Positions 4,148 to 5,839 of a stretch of 5,839 nt of DNA are shown piece by piece. The DNA is from Ruthenibacterium lactatiformans (GTDB lineage Bacteria; Bacillota; Clostridia; Oscillospirales; Ruminococcaceae), in NCBI RefSeq assembly GCF_000949455.1, contig NZ_JXXK01000067.1, forward strand, positions 1-5,839, written 5' to 3'. The notes below the pieces were generated by a model that was not told where the DNA came from, made no database searches, and was given only the letters and a program-made list of their open reading frames with translations. A program made the position numbers and the translations under genes. Positions within the stretch are counted from its first letter, which is position 1. Each line of letters opens with the position of its first letter.

Positions 4148-4171
4148 AATTAGTTCAAAATAGAACCAATT
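4148..4171 (+). promoter_or_regulatory. Candidate MarR operator
   Basis: AATTAGTTC (4148-4156) and GAACCAATT (4163-4171) form an inverted repeat with 9-bp arms, one mismatch and a 6-bp centre. It covers the predicted transcription start, just after the -10 box. MarR regulators usually bind such dyads in their own promoters, so autorepression is the natural inference. Confidence 0.65.
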
Positions 4172-4194
4172 TTACGAAAGGAGCATTCCCTCTG

Positions 4195-4653
4195 ATGCAG
4201 GAGAACACACCCTTCGGCGTATCTGAGCTTCTGGTGCAGGCGCAGCGGATGAAGAAATGGTATGAAGAGGCGCTGCACGCCGTCGCCGTGCAGTACGGCC
4301 TTACTATGAACGAATTATCCGTGCTGCTGTTTCTGGCCAACAACCCGGCCCTGAACACGGCGCGGGATATCGTACAGCTGCGCGCGCTTGCCAAATCCCA
4401 CGTCTGTATGTCCGTGGATGCGCTGGCGCAGCGCGGCTTTCTTGCGCAGCAGACCGATGAAAAAGATAAACGCCGCGTGCGTCTGTTTGTTACAAAGGCC
4501 GGCCAGCCGGCCGCACGGGCCGGGCAGGCCGCACAGCAGGCGTTTTTCGCCCGGCTGCACGCGGGCGTAACCGCCGAAGAATTCGGGGTGCTGCGCACGG
4601 TGCTGGGTAAAATGCTGCAAAATGCCCAGGGGGAAGATCAATATGGCGTTTAA
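4195..4653 (+). CDS. MarR-family transcriptional regulator
   Basis: A 152-aa winged-helix regulator of typical family length. An N-terminal dimerisation helix (about 8-33) precedes YGLTMNELSVLLFLANNPALNTARDIVQ (34-61). The recognition helix is around AKSHVCMSVDALAQRGF (66-82). The wing carries the family hallmark DEKDKRRVRLFVT (88-100), followed by C-terminal dimerisation helices. AAAGGAG (4177-4183) lies 11 nt before ATG 4195, slightly long but acceptable. The gene overlaps the permease gene by 11 nt, which indicates translational coupling. It probably represses its own operon through the dyad at 4148-4171 and releases it on binding a small ligand, perhaps the transported compound. The ligand is unknown. 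Confidence 0.92.
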   Translation: MQENTPFGVSELLVQAQRMKKWYEEALHAVAVQYGLTMNELSVLLFLANNPALNTARDIVQLRALAKSHVCMSVDALAQRGFLAQQTDEKDKRRVRLFVTKAGQPAARAGQAAQQAFFARLHAGVTAEEFGVLRTVLGKMLQNAQGEDQYGV

Positions 4654-5410
4654 CATCTTCATTTATATCCTTGCCGGCCTGGGCGCCGGCGTCGGCACCG
4701 GGCTGGCCGGACTTTCGGCCGCGGCTGTCATCTCCCCCATGCTCATCACGTTCCTGGGCTTCCCCGCCTATGAGGCCGTCGGCATCTCGCTTGCGTCCGA
4801 CGTGCTGGCCTCGGCGGTGTCCGCCTACACCTACGGCAAAAACAAAAATCTGGACATCAAAAACGGGCTCATCATGCTGTGCTCGGTGCTCGTGTTCACA
4901 ATGGTGGGAAGCTGGGCGGCCTCGCTGGTGCCCAACAGCACCATGGGCGGTTTCTCTGTTGTGATGACGCTGCTGCTGGGCGTTAAATTCATCGCGCGTC
5001 CCGTGATGACGCCCAAAGGGGCCAACGCGGACAAAAGCCCCCGCACAAAAGCCGTGCAGTCCGTGCTGTGCGGCGTGCTCATCGGCTTTATCTGCGGCTT
5101 CATCGGCGCTGGCGGCGGTATGATGCTGCTGCTCATCCTCACCGGCGTGCTGGGCTATGAGCTGAAAACGGCAGTCGGCACCAGCGTGTTCATCATGGCC
5201 TTCACCGCGCTCACCGGCGCCGTGTCCCACATGGCCATCGGCGGCCTGCCGGACCTGTTCGCGCTCGCCGTATGCGCCGCGGCCACATTGCTGGGCGCGC
5301 GTGTGGCCGCGCTGTTCGCCAACCGTGCCGACGCAAAAACGCTCAATCGCATCACGGGCGTGGTGTTGACCCTGCTGGGCGGCGCAATGGTTCTCGTAAA
5401 ATATTTTTAA
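4643..5410 (+). CDS. TauE/SafE-family membrane permease
   Basis: A 255-aa, very hydrophobic protein with about eight membrane segments in two internally similar halves. GLGAGVGTGLAGLSAAAV (12-29) is echoed by GFICGFIGAGGGMMLLL (148-164). AVGISLASDVLASAVSAY (45-62) is echoed by AVGTSVFIMAFTALTGAVSH (177-196). This duplicated glycine-rich pattern is the signature of the TauE/SafE (DUF81) family, whose members move sulfite, sulfonates, sulfoacetate or other organic anions. The start is ATG 4643, preceded by AGGGGGA (4628-4634) with about 8 nt spacing. ATG 4622 in the same frame has no ribosome binding site. Control by the upstream MarR partner is likely. No sulfur or taurine gene is nearby, so the substrate is open. 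Confidence 0.9.
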   Translation: MAFNIFIYILAGLGAGVGTGLAGLSAAAVISPMLITFLGFPAYEAVGISLASDVLASAVSAYTYGKNKNLDIKNGLIMLCSVLVFTMVGSWAASLVPNSTMGGFSVVMTLLLGVKFIARPVMTPKGANADKSPRTKAVQSVLCGVLIGFICGFIGAGGGMMLLLILTGVLGYELKTAVGTSVFIMAFTALTGAVSHMAIGGLPDLFALAVCAAATLLGARVAALFANRADAKTLNRITGVVLTLLGGAMVLVKYF

Positions 5411-5458
5411 CAATGGGAAGCTCGCCTTACCGGCGATTGCGGCTGAATCTCTGCACGC

Positions 5459-5478
5459 CGCTGCCCCGGCAGCGTTTT
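5459..5478 (+). terminator. Intrinsic terminator of the marR-permease operon
   Basis: CGCTGC (5459-5464) pairs with GCAGCG (5469-5474) around CCCG and is followed immediately by TTTT (5475-5478). It lies 48 nt after the permease stop. A second small hairpin, GGGGC-GGA-GCCCC (5479-5491), follows directly. The T-run is short, so efficiency is uncertain. Confidence 0.55.
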
Positions 5479-5490
5479 GGGGCGGAGCCC

Positions 5491-5604
5491 CGCCCGGAGC
5501 GCGGCAAGCCGTAAAACGCATCCGAAACACAACCATACCGGCCGGGGCGCGTTCTGCGCCCCGGCCGTTTTCGCCGCAGGCGAAATGCGGCTGAATGGGA
5601 GCAA
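5491..5604 (+). repeat. 114-bp dispersed repeat, copy 2
   Basis: Ungapped partner of 3805-3918 (110 of 114 identical), offset by 1686 bp. Here it lies wholly in non-coding DNA, 80 nt after the permease stop and just past its terminator. It retains both hairpins (5539-5567 and 5569-5585). Confidence 0.88.
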
Positions 5605-5775
5605 AGGCCGGAGGCGTTCCGTTCGGCTAAAAAAGCCGACCGAATACGAACTATACTCTCTATTGAAAATAAAATTTCCTTTGCTCACTCTCTGCCGGCG
5701 GAAGAGGAAGAACGGGAACGGAGTATTTTTCTGTGACTCTCTCGCATCCGAAGGATGCGGGTAAATCAAACTCCA
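5605..5775. other. Gene-free stretch with two hairpins
   Basis: No gene with a plausible start is seen. TCGGCT (5623-5628) pairs with AGCCGA (5634-5639) around AAAAA, and CGCATCC (5743-5749) pairs with GGATGCG (5753-5759) around GAA. The region 5640-5690 is AT-rich, but no promoter with both boxes could be found on either strand. Confidence 0.45.
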
Positions 5776-5836
5776 GATTTTTCGATAAGAATCTTTCGCA
5801 TGTCATTCTTACTGTTAAGAAAGATTCCGAAAAATC
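5776..5836. repeat. Large inverted repeat at the right edge
   Basis: GATTTTTCG-ATAA-GAATCTTTC (5776-5797) is matched by GAAAGATTCCGAAAAATC (5819-5836) in inverted orientation, perfect in two 9-bp blocks apart from the 4-nt insertion. The inner TTCTTA (5806-5811) can instead pair with TAAGAA (5816-5821), giving mutually exclusive folds. It may be the end of a mobile element, a MITE, or a regulatory leader continuing beyond the window. Confidence 0.5.
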
Positions 5837-5839
5837 AGT

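Noticed and set aside
3791..4163. Plus-strand frames of 84-109 codons in the repeat mosaic
   Set aside because: They are translations of repeat DNA. The same peptide appears at both repeat copies only because the DNA is repeated, and no ribosome binding sites are present.
4490..5536. 348-codon minus-strand open frame opposite the marR and permease genes
   Set aside because: It is a low-complexity His/Gln/Asp/Ala-rich translation of antisense DNA and starts inside the dispersed repeat. The plus-strand genes have recognisable families, a promoter and ribosome binding sites.
5407..5769. Minus-strand 120-codon frame at the right side
   Set aside because: More than half is the antisense of the 114-bp repeat and the rest has no recognisable motif or ribosome binding site.

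Overview
The window reads as chromosome of a GC-rich, probably gut-associated, low-G+C-phylum Firmicute (Clostridia, most likely near Oscillospiraceae/Ruminococcaceae). The reasons are strong AGGAG-type ribosome binding sites, near-consensus sigma-A promoters in AT-rich islets, CCA-encoding tRNA genes, a clostridial-style XRE + ImmA pair, and GC-rich hairpin-bearing dispersed repeats between genes. The placement is inferred from style; no marker gene fixes it.

Layout from left to right: (1) 1-281 is gene-free, with a terminator-like hairpin at the edge, an inverted copy of a dispersed repeat and several dyads. (2) 282-1758 is a small rightward regulatory module. It has a near-consensus promoter, a set of TTACT...AGTAA dyads, an XRE-family repressor, an ImmA/IrrE-like metallopeptidase and two tiny ORFs (60 aa, and a 32-aa membrane peptide). 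(3) 1759-2403 is gene-free and holds a 178-bp MITE-like element with about 21-bp terminal inverted repeats and a 4-bp AAGC target duplication, followed by three hairpin terminators. (4) 2404-2710 is a leftward tRNA operon (Trp-Asp-Thr in transcription order) with its own promoter and terminator. (5) 2884-3828 is a rightward sugar-phosphate isomerase/epimerase (xylose-isomerase-like TIM barrel). (6) 3805-4110 is a mosaic of repeats. (7) 4117-5478 is a MarR regulator and TauE/SafE permease operon with a consensus promoter, a candidate operator and a terminator. (8) 5491-5839 holds a second copy of the 114-bp repeat, then AT-richer sequence ending in a large inverted repeat.

How the genes may work together: the XRE/ImmA pair looks like a self-controlled switch of the kind found on integrative elements, with the peptidase expected to relieve repression. 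No integrase, relaxase or attachment duplication is visible, so it may be a remnant or a domesticated module. The MarR/permease pair looks like a ligand-responsive efflux or uptake unit: the regulator overlaps the permease by 11 nt and has a dyad just downstream of its own -10 box. The isomerase stands alone and its substrate cannot be assigned.

The most interesting observations are: two face-to-face promoters upstream of the XRE gene, each with a related dyad filling its 17-bp spacer; the MITE; and the dispersed repeat that supplies the last seven codons and the stop codon of the isomerase.
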